From Ctenosaura bakeri (lineage: Eukaryota; Chordata; Lepidosauria; Squamata; Iguanidae): a stretch of DNA of 64,000 bases. Under the pieces are notes generated by a model, which had not been told where the DNA came from, searched no databases, and was given only the letters and a program-made list of their open reading frames with translations. A program made the translations under genes and the position numbers. Location: positions 186,001 to 250,000 of the forward strand of contig CAOLHI010000964.1 of the NCBI GenBank assembly GCA_948474755.1, in the 5' to 3' direction. Each line of letters begins with the position of its first letter. Positions within the stretch are counted from its first letter, which is position 1. Positions 49,905-60,999 of the stretch are shown one piece after another.

Positions 49905-50160
49905 GATGATTTGGCCGGTGTGATGCCCTAGAGGGAGGACGGCGGTGCCCCCTCCCCGCCTGCTCCCCCTCCTCCACTCAAGCCCACACATGGCGCCGTA
50001 TCGGCACCGGCACCTGTCCATCACTGGATCCCTAAAATGTACCCTGGGTTTGTCCAGGGGAAGCGAGATAGTGTTACGGTGGCATTTCACAGCCGTTAGA
50101 CATTTCCGGCTGGGCCACCTGTTCCAGAAGGCCGGCCCAAGGAAGGTTTTTTTTTAACCC
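49905..50160 (-). promoter_or_regulatory. CHRNB1: CHRNB1 proximal promoter with N-box and E-boxes
   Basis: Upstream of the start codon on the - strand: an N-box CCGGAA (50104-50109) next to an E-box CAGGTG (50116-50121), and a second E-box CAGGTG at 50011-50016. Ets/GABP binding at N-boxes and myogenic bHLH binding at E-boxes drive synaptic and muscle expression of AChR subunit genes. The transcription start is not visible; no TATA box is obvious. Confidence 0.55.
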
Positions 50161-50307
50161 TCTGCTATTGCAGGCTATGGAAAGTGTGGGTCGGGCTGGT
50201 GCCCAAAGCTAGTGCTTGCCTTTTTTTTTCCAAATGTGGACCGCTTTAGGAATGCCCGTCCTTAACCCTTTTGTCCTTGCATGGGCAAATGAATGTTTAT
50301 GATATGA

Positions 50308-50792
50308 TATTGACAAGCTGGAGCAAGTCCAGAGGAGGGCGACCAAAATGGTGAGGGGCCTGGAAGCCATGAAGCCCTATGAGGATGGACTTAGAGAGCT
50401 GGGGATGTTTAGTCTGCAGAAGAGAAGGTTAAGAGGGGACCTGAGAGTCATGTTTGAATATTTGAAGGGATGCCATGTAGAGGAAGGAGAGGGCTTGTTT
50501 TCTGCTGCTCCAGAGACCAGGACAAGGAGCAATGGGTTCAAGCTGCAGGAAAGGAGATCCCACCTGAATCTCAGGAAGAACTTCCTGACCGTCGGGGCTG
50601 TCCGGCGGTGGAATCTGCTGCCTCGGAGTGTAGTGGTGGCTCCTTCTTTGGAGGTTTTTAAGCAGAGGCTGGATGGCCATCTGTCAGGAGTGCTTTGAGG
50701 GTGTTCCTGCATGGCAGAAGGGGGTTGGACTGGATGGCCCCTGGGGTCTCTTCCAACTCTACATTTCTATGATTCTATGATTGTTTTTCTCC
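50308..50792 (+). mobile_element. CR1 LINE 3' fragment
   Basis: From [20 protein letters not shown] through [20 protein letters not shown] to the 3' UTR and TTCTATGATTCTATGATT. The last 116 codons form an open frame. Confidence 0.93.
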
Positions 50793-51410
50793 CTGGGGTG
50801 GGAGAAAACAACCCATTCCCCCAAGATATTCCCCCAGTTTTAGAAGATTTTGAAATGTTGCAGAAGAAGAATTATTATTTTTGAAAAATATATTTGACTA
50901 AAAATAAAACAAAGCACCAGATGCATAAAACCAACTGAGGAAGAAATGCTCCAAACACACCACTCGTTGCTATCATCTAGATTAATGACAGTAGCGAACA
51001 AGTTGTAAGCAAATCTTTCCACAATTTATGGGCTATACGGTTAGCTGCTGTAGTTATTGATAAATGGGGCCCATATGACACAGAATGAATTATGTTGTGG
51101 CCCCCTTTTTTCCCCCGTTGCACATGGATGGCCAGCTTTTCCATAAGGGTCAGAGTCTCTTTTTCCAACTAGAAAGGGATAAATTTGTGGCATCCTTCCA
51201 ATGACATGCTATTTGTCACAACAATAAAAAAAGTTTTTTATGTAGGATAGATTCACTGGATCCCAAAAATAATGCTAACAGACCTGTTACTAGATCAGCT
51301 TCAGCCCTCAGATTAGTAATATTACATTTTTCTTTTTCTCTTTCTTTCCCTTCCCTTCCCTTTTTTTCCCCCTTAAAAACATTACAATTAAAAACCTAGG
51401 CCATTTCCAC
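50793..51410. other. Intergenic upstream of CHRNB1, unassigned
   Basis: AT-rich; no gene recognised. Ends in a T/C-rich tract (51330-51375). Confidence 0.3.
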
Positions 51411-51550
51411 ACTGGACCGTTATAGCGCTTTTATTCCACTTGCAACATCCTATGGAAACCTGGGGTTTGCGGTTTCCGCAAACTGCAAACCCCAGGATTC
51501 CATAGGATGTTGCAAGTGGAATGATAGCGGTATAACAGTCTAGTGTGGAG
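51411..51550. mobile_element. Palindromic MITE, TTGCAACATCC variant
   Basis: Left GCCATTTCCACACTGG. Both arms carry CACTTGCAACATCCTATGG. The loop is reduced to GGTTTCCGCAAACTGC. Left flank CCTAG has no partner on the right. Confidence 0.87.
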
Positions 51551-51559
51551 AGTGAGCAC

Positions 51560-52155
51560 TAAAACAGAATTAAACTCATGCAATATTAAAACGCTTCAAA
51601 TCTCTGGTTAAAAGAATAAAATGTTAAATATGACACTTATGTTAGAGGGAACTGCGGTAAAGAAATATTGGAGAATAATACGGTGCATGGTCTCGACTGC
51701 CCATATTGAATTTGCAAGGCTTTGGAAAAGTGATGTAATACCAGCGACAGAACAAGGGTGGGCAACTTTTATTGAAAATAGAAATGCAGATATTGCTTCA
51801 CAGAGATTAAAAGGGAAATCAGATGATGATATCTATAAAGAATGGCAGATGATTTCGGAAGCGAGATGGGTCTTGACAGGGAATAATACATAATTCATGG
51901 TATTAGAGGTTTTTGCAAGATAAAATTCAGAGAAATATCATGGAACAAGTAAAGTTGAGTAGAAAAACAGGAACTAATGAATTAAGTAGATAATACTAGC
52001 AATTTATTGTGATGCATTGATAACCATTCGATGGAATGATAAAAATTGTAATCCAGAGAGGAAAGAAGACAGTTGTAATATGACAATTAAGAATACAATG
52101 ATAATTGCTTGTTTTATATGTTCGAACTGCAATAAAATTATTTAACAAAAAAAAG
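51560..52155 (+). mobile_element. L1-like ORF2 C-terminus and 3' end
   Basis: The frame LEGTAVKKYWRIIRCMVSTA, then FARLWKSDVIPATEQGWAT and KEWQMISEARWVLTG is typical of an L1 ORF2 end. An AT-rich 3' UTR ends AATAAAATTATTTAACAAAA. Confidence 0.75.
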
Positions 52156-52424
52156 AATAAAATGCAATTAAACAGATTAAAACGGTGTTTAAAACCCGTA
52201 CAGTTTAAAACAATACAGTGCCCCCAGTCCTGGTGAAGCCCAGTCCCTGATGTCTTTTGGAACTGCACGGCTAGAACCCTTTTCCCTCTTGATGCAACAT
52301 CACCTACACCAGTGGAGTTACGCTGGTGTAAGAGCATCAACAAGGACTACTGCCCGTTCTGGAAAGAGGTGGGCTGTAGGCTTTTTCAAAGTGGTCTTAA
52401 AAAAGCACAGTTTCTGACAACGGA

Positions 52425-52780
52425 ATCCTAGAATCCTAGAGTTGGAAGAGACCCCAGGGGCCATCCAGTCCAACCCCCTGCATGCAGGAACACCCATCAA
52501 AGCATGCCCAACAGATGGCCCTCCAACCTCTGCTTAAAAGCCTCCAAAGAAGGAGAACTCTTTGGGTTTTGCTGATACCACTCTATCCTGCTTTGGTCAG
52601 ATGCCACTTAGACTCCTGGGTCCATTTCTGGGCACCACAGTTCAAGGAGGATTTTGAAAAGCTGGAAGGTGGGCCGGAGGAGGCTGACCAAAATGGTCAA
52701 AGGCATGGAAACCACAAAGTCCTGTGAGGAGCAGCTGAGGGAGCTGGGGATGTTCAGCTTGGAGGCCAAATGGCCCAACA
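52425..52780. mobile_element. Rearranged CR1 fragments
   Basis: 52425-52555 is an antisense CR1 tail (AGAGTTGGAAGAGACCCC). 52556-52780 is a diverged sense piece (CTGCTTTGGTCAGATGCCAC, TGGAAACCACAAAGTCC). The two orientations meet head to head. Confidence 0.75.
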
Positions 52781-53488
52781 TAAAGATAGCAGTATGTGTG
52801 AAAGGGATCTAGGAGTCTTCATAGACCACAAGCTGAACATGAGTCAGCAGTGTGATGCGGCAGCCAAGAAAGCCAATGCAATTCTCGGCTGCATCAATAG
52901 GAGTCTGGTGTCTAGATCGAAAGAGGTACTGGTACCCCTCTACTCTGCTTTGGTTAGACCCCATCTTGAATACTATGTCCAGTTCTGGGCACCCCAATTC
53001 AAGAAGGACACGGTCAAGCTGGAGCAAGTCCAGAGGAGGGCGACCAAAATGGTGAAGGGTTTGGAAGCCATGAAGCCCTATGAGGACAGACTTAGAGAGC
53101 TGGGGATGTTTAGTCTGCAGAAGAGAAGGCTAAGAGGGGACATGATAGCCATGTTTAAATATTTGAAGGGATGCCACGTAGAGGAAGGAGGGGGCTTGTT
53201 TTCTGCTGCTCCAGAGACCAGGACAAGGAGCAATGGATTCAAGCTGCAGGAAAGGAGATTCCTCCTGAACCTCAGGAAGAACTTCCAGACGGTCAGGGCT
53301 GTCCGGCAGTGGAATCCGCTGCCTCGGAGTATAGTGGAGTCTCCTTCCTTGGAGGTTTTTAAGCAGAGGCTGGATGACCATCTGTTGGGATTGCTTTGAG
53401 GGTGTTCCTGCATGGCAGGTGGTTGGACTGGATGGCCCCTGGGGTCTCTTCCAACTCTACATTTCTATGATTCTATGATTCTATGAGG
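52781..53488 (+). mobile_element. CR1 LINE 3' fragment
   Basis: [20 protein letters not shown] through [20 protein letters not shown] to the C-terminus and TTCTATGATTCTATG. A 209-codon open frame remains. Confidence 0.94.
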
Positions 53489-54835
53489 AGGGAAGGCGAA
53501 AAGGGTGTTACCCTATATGTTGGAGGTCCCAGGAGGGACGCCCAAATAACCCAATAAAAACACAAGATGGGGAAATTAGACTCGAGCACTCTCTCAAGCT
53601 AACGAGAGGCAGGGTAACTCAGCTGGGATCTTTAACCCTATGTCTACAGCGTCAGGTCAGAGAGCGGCTAGACAAGTTCTAAAGGAACAAATAATATTTT
53701 TCTTGGAAACAAACAACACAAAAGACAAGACAAACCCTAACTAACTCAGAAATAGAAATGAAGAGTTTCGGGGGAATGGGTGATACGACACCTTTTCTCG
53801 TAGTCCTGGAGAAAAGTGGAGGTTGCAGGGAAGAAAGCTCAGTGCCGTTCGCTGAGGGGGCGACTCGCTGGACAAACCGACAGCAAAGCAGGATAGCAAG
53901 AAGGGAGGCAGACTCAGTTATTGGGAACTGAGGGGACAGCTTGCCAAACACGGCGACAGCAAGGCTGGATGGAATTCAGGAGCGATCCGAGCAGCCCAGT
54001 GGGCGAGCGTTCCAAGGAAGGCTCGGATTTGGGGACCTTTTATAGGGTGGATTTTGCCTACAGGCCATGCCATGCTTGGTGAGAACAATGGAAATTTAGA
54101 GCAGGACAAAGGCATTGGAAAAGGTCAGGTTTTGCATGATGAGCTTAGCACTGCATGACAATAGTATGGCCAGTATGCAAATGGCCCAACATAAAGGAAT
54201 GGCTTGGCACTTGGCCGGGCGTCTTTGTGTGAAGTCGCACTGAGCAAGGCTGGTTTGCAAGAAGGAGTGGTCCCTAAAGCATCGGAGAGGCATTAAGTTG
54301 CCTGCCTGAATGAGGGTTGGAATGTACAACCATTAACGGCCACGCCTATTACGTGCTTGTCCGATGGCCCTTGCAAACACGTGGAGTAGGGTGGCAGAGA
54401 AAGGTCAAAGAGAGGCCAAATTATTTGATATCAAGAGATATCTAGTGCTCTCGCCAGTCATAGCATAACCGTGGTAACAAGGGGACATGATAGCCATGCT
54501 TCGGTATTTGAAGGGATGTCATATGGAGAAGGGAGCAAGCTTGTTTTCTGCTGTTCCAGAGACCAGGACACTGTGGAGCACTGGCTTCAAACTTCAGGAA
54601 AAGCCATTCCTCCTAAACCTTAGGAAGAACTCCCTGATGGTCAGAGCAGCTGGACAGTGGAATCTGTGGCTGTCTCCATGGAGTGTGATGGAGTCTCCTC
54701 CTCCTTTGGAGGCTTTTAAAGGAAGGCCGGATGGCCAGAATTTGTCAAAGGGAGGGCCTGGATTGTGTCTTCCTGCCTGGCAGAAGGAGGTTGGACTGGG
54801 TGGTCCTTGGGGTCTCCTTGGCCTCTTTGGAGGAG
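53489..54835 (+). mobile_element. CR1 fragment split by a solo LTR
   Basis: GGAGGGAAGGCGAAAAGGG (53497-53515) and GGGGACATGATAGCCATGC (54481 onward) are the two sides of one CR1 copy, which continues to about 54835 in diverged form. The LTR 53516-54479 lies between them. Confidence 0.8.
53516..54479 (-). mobile_element. Solo LTR of an endogenous retrovirus-type element (copy 1)
   Basis: On + the ends are TGTTACCC and GGTAACA, and 4-bp AGGG flanks both sides. On the - strand a TATA box CCTATAAAAGG lies at about 54036-54046, so the LTR reads leftward. 964 bp, no internal coding region. Homologous along its length to 55503-56375. Confidence 0.82.
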
Positions 54836-54921
54836 CCCTGTAAGGCTATACTCTCCTCTAAGCCATGAATGTTATTGGGTCTTGGGTGATCTTAGGCCAG
54901 TCACTGGCCAGAGAACTGCCA

Positions 54922-55300
54922 TGCCCTGTTGCTTTTAGGTGCCTTCAAGTCAATGCCAAGTGATAGTGACCCGCCTGTACAGTTTTCTTGGCAGGATATC
55001 TTCAGGGGAGGTTTGCCCCTGCCTTCTGCTGAGGCTGAGAGAGTGTGACTTGCCCAAGGTCACCCAGTGGGTTTTCATGGCTGAATGGAGGTTCAAACTG
55101 GAGTCCTAGTCCAGCCCTCAAACCTCTGCAACTTCCTGTTAATAACGCAACCGTGTGCTGGGCAAGGTTTCTCCAGAGGAGGGTTACATCACCATCTGAG
55201 GCTGAGAGAGTGTGGCTTGCCCCTCCAGTGTGTTTCCATGGCAAGAAGAGGACTGGGTCTCACAGAGCCCACTTAAATCACTACACCAGGGCAGCTCTAT
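54922..55300 (-). repeat. Sauria-type SINE remnants in antisense (two)
   Basis: AGGCTGAGAGAGTGTGACTT, GCCCAAGGTCACCCAGTGGG, TTTTCATGGCTGAATGGAGG and GGAGTCCTAGTCC at 54922-55130 give the head-to-body order on the - strand. A second partial copy (GAGGCTGAGAGAGTGTGGCT to AAATCACTACACCAGGG) follows at 55185-55295. Confidence 0.7.
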
Positions 55301-55502
55301 CCTTTACCCTGACTTTACGCTGGTGTAAACACAGTTATCCAGGTAGCTGAACTTTTCTTGAAGGTTCTGCAAGGGTATATCGTGAATGCGGCTACTGTCC
55401 CTAGGCAGATGGGTTTTAGAGTCCTTGTTAGCATCATGGCCAAGCTTTAACAGTTGCCCATGTGGTAATAGAAATGGTTAATTTGCATTTAGCAGACACT
55501 GC

Positions 55503-56375
55503 TGTTACCCTGTATGTTGGGGGTCCCCAGAGGGGCACCCAAATAACCAAATAGAAACATACTTTGGGGGATTTTAGCTTGAGCACTCTCTTGCTAAACG
55601 AGAGGCAGGGTAACTTTAGCAAGGATCTTTAACCCTATGTCTACGGCTTCAGGTCAGAGAGCAGGCAAGCAAGTTTAAAAATAACAAAAATAACAGTTTT
55701 ATTGTAAGATAAACAGCAAATAAAACAACACACACACTCTAGCTAACTTGGAAACAGAAATAGAGAACTTGGGAATGGGGAATACGACACCCGGTCTCGT
55801 AATCCTGGAGAAAAAGATGGGGTTCCGGGGAAGAAAACTCAGCATGGCTGGCTGAGGGGACCTCCTTGGACAAGCCGGCAGCAAGGCGGAATGGAAGTCC
55901 AGGGTGATCCAAAGACGTCCCAAAAGTGGGGACCTTTTATAGGGTGGAGTTTACCTACAGGCTACGTTATGCTCGGTGAGAACAAAGGAAATTTGGAATT
56001 GGACAAAGGAGTTGGAAAAGGTCAGATTTTGCATGATGGATTTAGCTCTTAAGACAATAGCGTGGCCGGTTCGTTAATGGCCCGATATAAAGGAATGGCT
56101 TGGCTCTTGGCTGCATGGCTTTGTGTAAATCCCAGCCGAGCAGAGCCGGTTTGCAGGGAGGTTTTTCCCTAAAGCAACGGAGAGGCTTGAATTGCCTGCC
56201 TGAATGGGGTCTTGGAATGTACAGTCGTTAACAGCCGCGTCCGTACGCGCTCGTCCAGGAGGCCTCTGCAAAACACGTGGAGTGGGGTGGCAGGGAAGGT
56301 CAAGCAAAGGCCAAATTATTTGATATCAAAAGGATATCTAGTGCTCTCACCAGACATATCGTAACCCTGATAACA
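55503..56375 (-). mobile_element. Solo LTR of the same family (copy 2)
   Basis: TGTTACCC to GATAACA on +, 873 bp, with 4-bp duplication CTGC (55499-55502 and 56376-56379). On the - strand: TATA box at about 55932-55942 and AATAAA at about 55698-55703. No coding region between or beside the two copies. Confidence 0.85.
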
Positions 56376-56384
56376 CTGCTAGAT

Positions 56385-57190
56385 GTTTTGGCTTCAGCCT
56401 GATCGTTCCAGCCTGGAAACAGACCAGAGGAGTCAACTTTACATTTACCAACGTGCTTATGGTGCCCTCATACCTGGTGGGCAGGAGGAGAGATGAGCCA
56501 CACCTGGACAGTTCAGCATCCCCTGCTTGGTTCTGCCACATTGGGACAGTTCAGTTCCCTTTCTTGGGTTCTGCCATCTCTCTCTCTCTCACCCTTATTC
56601 AGGTGGCACTTCTGGGGGGTGGGCAACCCAGCCCAGGATACCCACTACCAAGCTCCAGAAGATCTGGACTGTTGGCCCTGGGATTGCAGTAATTCTTGTG
56701 TGCCTCAAGTTGTTTTGGACATATGGTGACCCCCAAGGCAAACCTACCATGGGGTTTTCGTGGAGACATTTGTTCTCATGGGGGTTTGCCTTAGCTTCTG
56801 TCACATCTCACCCTCTGGAATTGGAAGATTCAGAGACAGAGACAGAGTGCCAGGAATCTACAGCTCCTGATTATGGTGGTCTCTCATGATCTTGGGGAAA
56901 CATCTTCTGCATTCATCCTGCTGGATAACCTGTGGGCCTTTCTGCACTACGCTCTTATAGTGCTATTGTTCTATTTTCAACATCCTGTGGAATTCTGGGC
57001 TGTGTCGTTTACTGAGGCCCAAGAGCTCTCTGGCTGAAAATTCTAAAGGCCCCTCCCTAAACTGCAAACCCCAGGATTCCATGGGATGTTGAAAGTGGAA
57101 TAATAGCACTATAACAGTGTAGTGCAGAAATGGCCTCAGACTGACCTGGGCTGGCTTAGCTAACCAACAGCTCTTGCATTTCAACCACCA
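56385..57190 (+). repeat. Unclassified repeat, interrupted by a MITE
   Basis: From about 56800 (CCTCTGGAATTGGAAGATTC, CAGCTCCTGATTATGGTGG) to 57185 (GGCTGGCTTAGCTAACCAAC) it matches the segment at 30715-31660. 56385-56800 is not assigned. Confidence 0.5.
56936..57134. mobile_element. Palindromic MITE, long-loop subfamily
   Basis: Left GCCTTTCTGCACTACG, right GTGTAGTGCAGAAATGGC. Loop AAGAGCTCTCTGGCTGAAAA. Inserted in the repeat shared with 30715-31660. Confidence 0.85.
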
Positions 57191-57640
57191 TCTTACAGTC
57201 TTACCGTCTTGACCTTACCATCAAGAAGTGCTTCCAAATGTTTAGATGGAATCTCTTTTCCTGAAGTTTGGAGTTGTTGCTCCAGGTCCTAGTCTCCGGA
57301 GCAGCAGAAAACAGGCTTGCTCCATCCTCCATGTGACATCCTTTCAGATATTTGAACATGGCTATTATGTCCCCTCTTAACCTTCTCTTCTGCAGACTAA
57401 ACATCCCCAGCTCCCTAAGCCGTTCTTCATAGGACTTCATGGCTTCCAGACCCTCCACCATTTTGGTCACCCTCCTCTGGACCCATTCCAGCTTGTCGAC
57501 ATCCCTCCTGAACTGTGGTGCCCAGAACTGGACGCAGGATTCTTCCAGGTGGGGTCTGACCAAAGCAGAAGACAGTGGGACAATCGCTTCCCTAGATGTA
57601 GACAATAGATTTCTATTGATGTAGCATAGACCTGTTTAGC
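57190..57640 (-). mobile_element. Older CR1 LINE fragment in antisense
   Basis: CATCAAGAAGTGCTTCCAAA, GGAGCAGCAGAAAACAGGC, TTGAACATGGCTATTATGTC, then [20 protein letters not shown] and QFWAPQFRRDVDKLEWVQ. More diverged than the other copies. Confidence 0.85.
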
Positions 57641-58020
57641 TGCAGCATCCCGTGCAAATCCAATGCAGGTCCGTAGTCTGTTTTCCCTTATTTTTTTTTG
57701 CCCACTCTGAGACTCTGGAAAGCTTCTGCCAGCAAAAGTGAGGAATCCTGGCCAAGACAGGATTCCTTACCATGGGTATGTCCACATGGCGCAATTAGAT
57801 TGCTTTAATACCCTTTTAACAGTGGTGGATCCATCTTATGGAACCCTGGGATTTGTAGCTTTATGAGAATTATTTGCAAAAGCGACCTAATGCTATAAGT
57901 TAGGAGACTGAAGTAGGTACTTCTGAACCCTCCTCAAACTATAAATCCCAGGATTTCCTAGACTGAAGCCATGATGGTTAAAGTGAGATCAAAGCATCAT
58001 AATTGTGGATACACACAGGG
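57641..58020. mobile_element. Old palindromic DNA-transposon relic (related arms)
   Basis: ATGGAACCCTGGGATTTGTAG (one base over the core) is mirrored by ACTATAAATCCCAGGATTTCC at about 57940. The ends (GTCCACATGGCGCAATTAG; CATAATTGTGGATACACAC) differ from GCCATTTC. It is probably an older relative of the MITE family. Confidence 0.5.
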
Positions 58021-58212
58021 GCCATTTCTACATGACACTCTTATAGCGCGATGATTCCACTTTCAACCTCCCATGGAATCCTGGGGTTTGCGGTTCCGGG
58101 AGGGACCTTTGAAGATGGCCTTTGAGTACCCTCCCAAAACTGCAAATCCCAGGATCCCATAGGAGGTTGAAAGTGGAATCATTGCGCTATAAGAGTGTCG
58201 CGCGGAACGGTG
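58021..58212. mobile_element. Palindromic MITE, CTTATAG variant
   Basis: Left GCCATTTCTACATGACACTC with private CTTATAG mirrored as CTATAAG. Loop GAAGATGGCCTTTGAGTAC. Right terminus worn (GCGCGGAACGG). Confidence 0.87.
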
Positions 58213-58738
58213 TCCCCAAAGCTTTGAAAATTTGTAAAGTGCTTTATCATGTGAATAATGCACTGTAGTTCCAAAGTCCCCCCTCACCCACAATTTCTGA
58301 CTATTAATGTTACAAAGCAATACCTGTAGCTTGTTCCATTTTCCACTGAATTACTTCTTTTGTGTTAATTGGGGGTGGGTGGTAGGGGTTAGATTCATAA
58401 ATACCTTAGGCTGATAAGACAGTGATGCAAAAATTTAGGGTGATTACACCAAGGGGCATTTCGAAACTGCTAATGAGAAGTAAGGATAGACGAGAGAAAT
58501 GCATGATTAGTGCATGATCACTCATACTGTAAATATGGGGAAGGGGAAATGTAACTTCTTAGGCGATCCTGATAGGCTGTAACCTTTGGGGTCCTATCCA
58601 AGGGGGTCCCAGGGGAGGGAAACCTGCGATGGGGACAGGGGATAAAATATGAGGTATTCAATACTGGAGTGTGTCCTTCTCTCTGGGGAGCACCCGCTTC
58701 TGCAGAAACGTACTTTTAATAAACATCGAACGTTTCTG
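58213..58738. other. Intergenic, unassigned
   Basis: Nothing recognised. The end (TGTGTCCTTCTCTCTGGGGA to ACTTTTAATAAACATC) resembles a retroelement LTR end with AATAAA, but no partner is visible. Confidence 0.3.
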
Positions 58739-58944
58739 CACGGCAATCTTATAGCGCGATGATTCCACTTTCAACCTCCCATGGAATCCTGGGGTTTGCA
58801 GTTCCGGGAGGGGCCGGCCTCTATAGAGTTGGAAGAGACCTCAAAGGACATCTGGCCGGCCCCTCCCGGAACTGCAAACCCCAGGATTCCATGGGAGGTT
58901 GAAAGTGGAATCATCACGCTATAAAAGTCTAGTGCAGAAATGGC
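58739..58944. mobile_element. Palindromic MITE with CR1-tail-like loop and near-perfect TSD
   Basis: CATCG left and CATCA right. CCCATGG private to this copy's two arms (CTCCCATGGAATCC / GGATTCCATGGGAG). Loop CTCTATAGAGTTGGAAGAG and CTCAAAGGACATCTGG. Confidence 0.88.
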
Positions 58945-60115
58945 CATCAATGCGTCAGCCGATCCTGTGCTAAATTGTTTGACGAGTCTTTCCAACTCCT
59001 TCTCACCGTGTGGATTTCTGGAGAGCCTAACATCACCATTCCACCCTGCTTGACCATATCCAACCACCCTTCCCAGACAGAGACACAGAGACAAGGCCAT
59101 GTAGAATAATATAAATGTTCCTTTTTATTTCCAGAGTGCAGGACAAGGGGACAAGGGGGTTCTTGACCCTTCGCACCAGGTTGACCGGAGAGGGTTAGTT
59201 ATTGCTGAGAGAGAGGAGCCAGTTTCTCATGCAAGGGCGCCGAGGGCCAAAGGCAAAGGTCTGATATATTTATTTTTTTTCCTGCAGTTCTTATTGCTTT
59301 CTGTGCTGGAAAAAGGAGAAAACAGGGAGCTGGAAGGGCAGAGTGGAGGAAGAAAGGCCCCCCAACCTCCCAGACAGTTGTCAAATCTCAGCCATTTCCA
59401 TGGAGGGGAAAAACCTTGTATTCTTCAAATAAAAGAGTGTGGGTTGCATTTTTTTTATATATACCATTGAAATGCAACAAATTCATTGTATGCACTGGAG
59501 AAGCCACAATTCTGAAATGCACAAACCTTGTAAGAGCTGCCTAACAACTGAGCCGTGGTCAGTTGGAACCATGAGATCTGGACATTTTATATTATTATTA
59601 TTGGTAAATCTGTTGAACTGGATTTAGTGGAGTTGCCAGGGTCAGATTCGAGGGCCCTCTTTTAATTTCAATGAACGACGATGACAAAATAGTGGTATGG
59701 TTCAGAAGGGAAAAAAACCAAAAAGCAGAATTGGCTAATACTTGTTCATTAGAACCGCTAAAAAGTTACTGAAAAACATGGTGAGAGCTTACAGGTTCTA
59801 CACAACCCTTCATCAGGCAGGATGATACAAAAATGAAGGAGAAAAGGATAGGGCACGGTATCTAAAAACCTGGCCTGGTAGAGTTTTTGCAGCAAAAAAT
59901 ATAATAAAATAAAATAAAAATGCACACACCTTTTTGCAACACTAATATTATTGCTCAGACTTCTCCACTCTTTCTGCCTAGGATTCTGGGGAGGGAAATG
60001 CCTTATCTAGGAAGGGAAGAAAGGATTTCTCCTTTGTTGAGGTTTCCTGCAGCACGAGAAGTCTGCTCCACCCTCGGTTCAAAAGGGGTACAGAAATCTC
60101 CACATGTCACTGTTA
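58945..60115. other. Intergenic, unassigned
   Basis: No gene or named repeat recognised. Short AAAT/ATAAAA tract at 59899-59920. Confidence 0.3.
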
Positions 60116-60118
60116 TAG

Positions 60119-60274
60119 GCTATTTCCGCACTAGCCTCTTATAGCGCTCTGATTCCACTTTCAACATCCTATGGAATCCTGGAGTTTGCAGTCCTCCCGA
60201 AAGTGCAAACCCCAGGATTCCATAGGATGTTGAAAGTGGAATCAGAGCGTTATAACAGCCTAGTGTGGAAAACA
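60119..60274. mobile_element. Palindromic MITE, GCTCTGATT variant
   Basis: Left GCTATTTCCGCACTAGCC, private GCGCTCTGATT mirrored as AATCAGAGCG. Short loop GCAGTCCTCCCGAAAGTGC. Confidence 0.87.
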
Positions 60275-60405
60275 GGAGAGCTGAGCAACAGATGTGTTGA
60301 TGGAGAATCAGCAACCGGAAATTAAAATGAACTCTAATTAAATGATCAGTGGTGAAATCAATTTTGGATAGAGAGTAGGGAGAGACCCACGACAGAAGCC
60401 ATATT

Positions 60406-60710
60406 GGAGCCCTGGTGGCGCAGTGGTTAAATGCCAGTACTGCAAGCCACAAGGTTGTGAGTTCGATCCTGCCCGGCTCCAAGGTTGACTCAGCCTTCCG
60501 TCCTTCCGCAGGTCGGTAAAATGAGTACCCAGCTTGTTGGGGGTATGTATAGAAAAATGTATCGAAATACATGCTATTTGTAAGTTGTTCGCCACCTCGA
60601 TCCATATGGAGAGGCGGGATACAAATAATAATAATAATAATAAAAATAATAATAATAAATAATAATAACAACAACAACAACAACAACAATAATAATAATA
60701 TAATATTGGT
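60406..60710 (+). repeat. tRNA-derived SINE, complete copy with AAT/AAC tail
   Basis: tRNA-like head with box A TGGCGCAGTGGTTAA and box B GTGAGTTCGATCC, body ACCCAGCTTGTTGGGGG, L2-like tail GAGGCGGGATACAAAT, then AAT and AAC repeats to about 60706. Reference copy for the array at 4040-5210. Confidence 0.88.
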
Positions 60711-60786
60711 GCATATCAGACTTTTGAAGAGGAATGTCGCTTGTGTTTTGTTCATTCTGAGAATAAGTCCCTGGATTCTTATGAGT

Positions 60787-60996
60787 GTTCCGCACGGCAC
60801 AAACGTAGTAGTTTGATACCAGTTTAAGTGCAACTGTTCTGTCCTATGGAGTCCTGGGATCTGCAGTTTGGTGAGTTACATACCATTGCACTAGAGTTCT
60901 TTGCCAGACAAAACATCACATCCCAGGATTCCATAGGGTGGAACCATCGCAATTAAGCCGGCATCGAACTGCCACAATGGTACAGTGTGGACACAC
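60787..60996. mobile_element. Older hAT-like palindromic relic
   Basis: TATGGAGTCCTGGGATCTGC is mirrored by ATCCCAGGATTCCATAGGG; outer parts AGTTTGATACCAGTTTAAG and GCCGGCATCGAACTG are imperfect inverted repeats. The layout resembles hAT-type MITEs of amniotes; the assignment is tentative. Confidence 0.5.
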
Positions 60997-60999
60997 ACT

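Noticed and set aside
53516..56375. One provirus with two LTRs and a short internal region
   Set aside because: Each LTR has its own 4-bp duplication, and the sequence between them is CR1 and SINE remnants without retroviral genes.
60406..60480. tRNA gene
   Set aside because: Box A and B are present but the segment is the head of a dispersed SINE with tail and microsatellite; no intact cloverleaf is evident.
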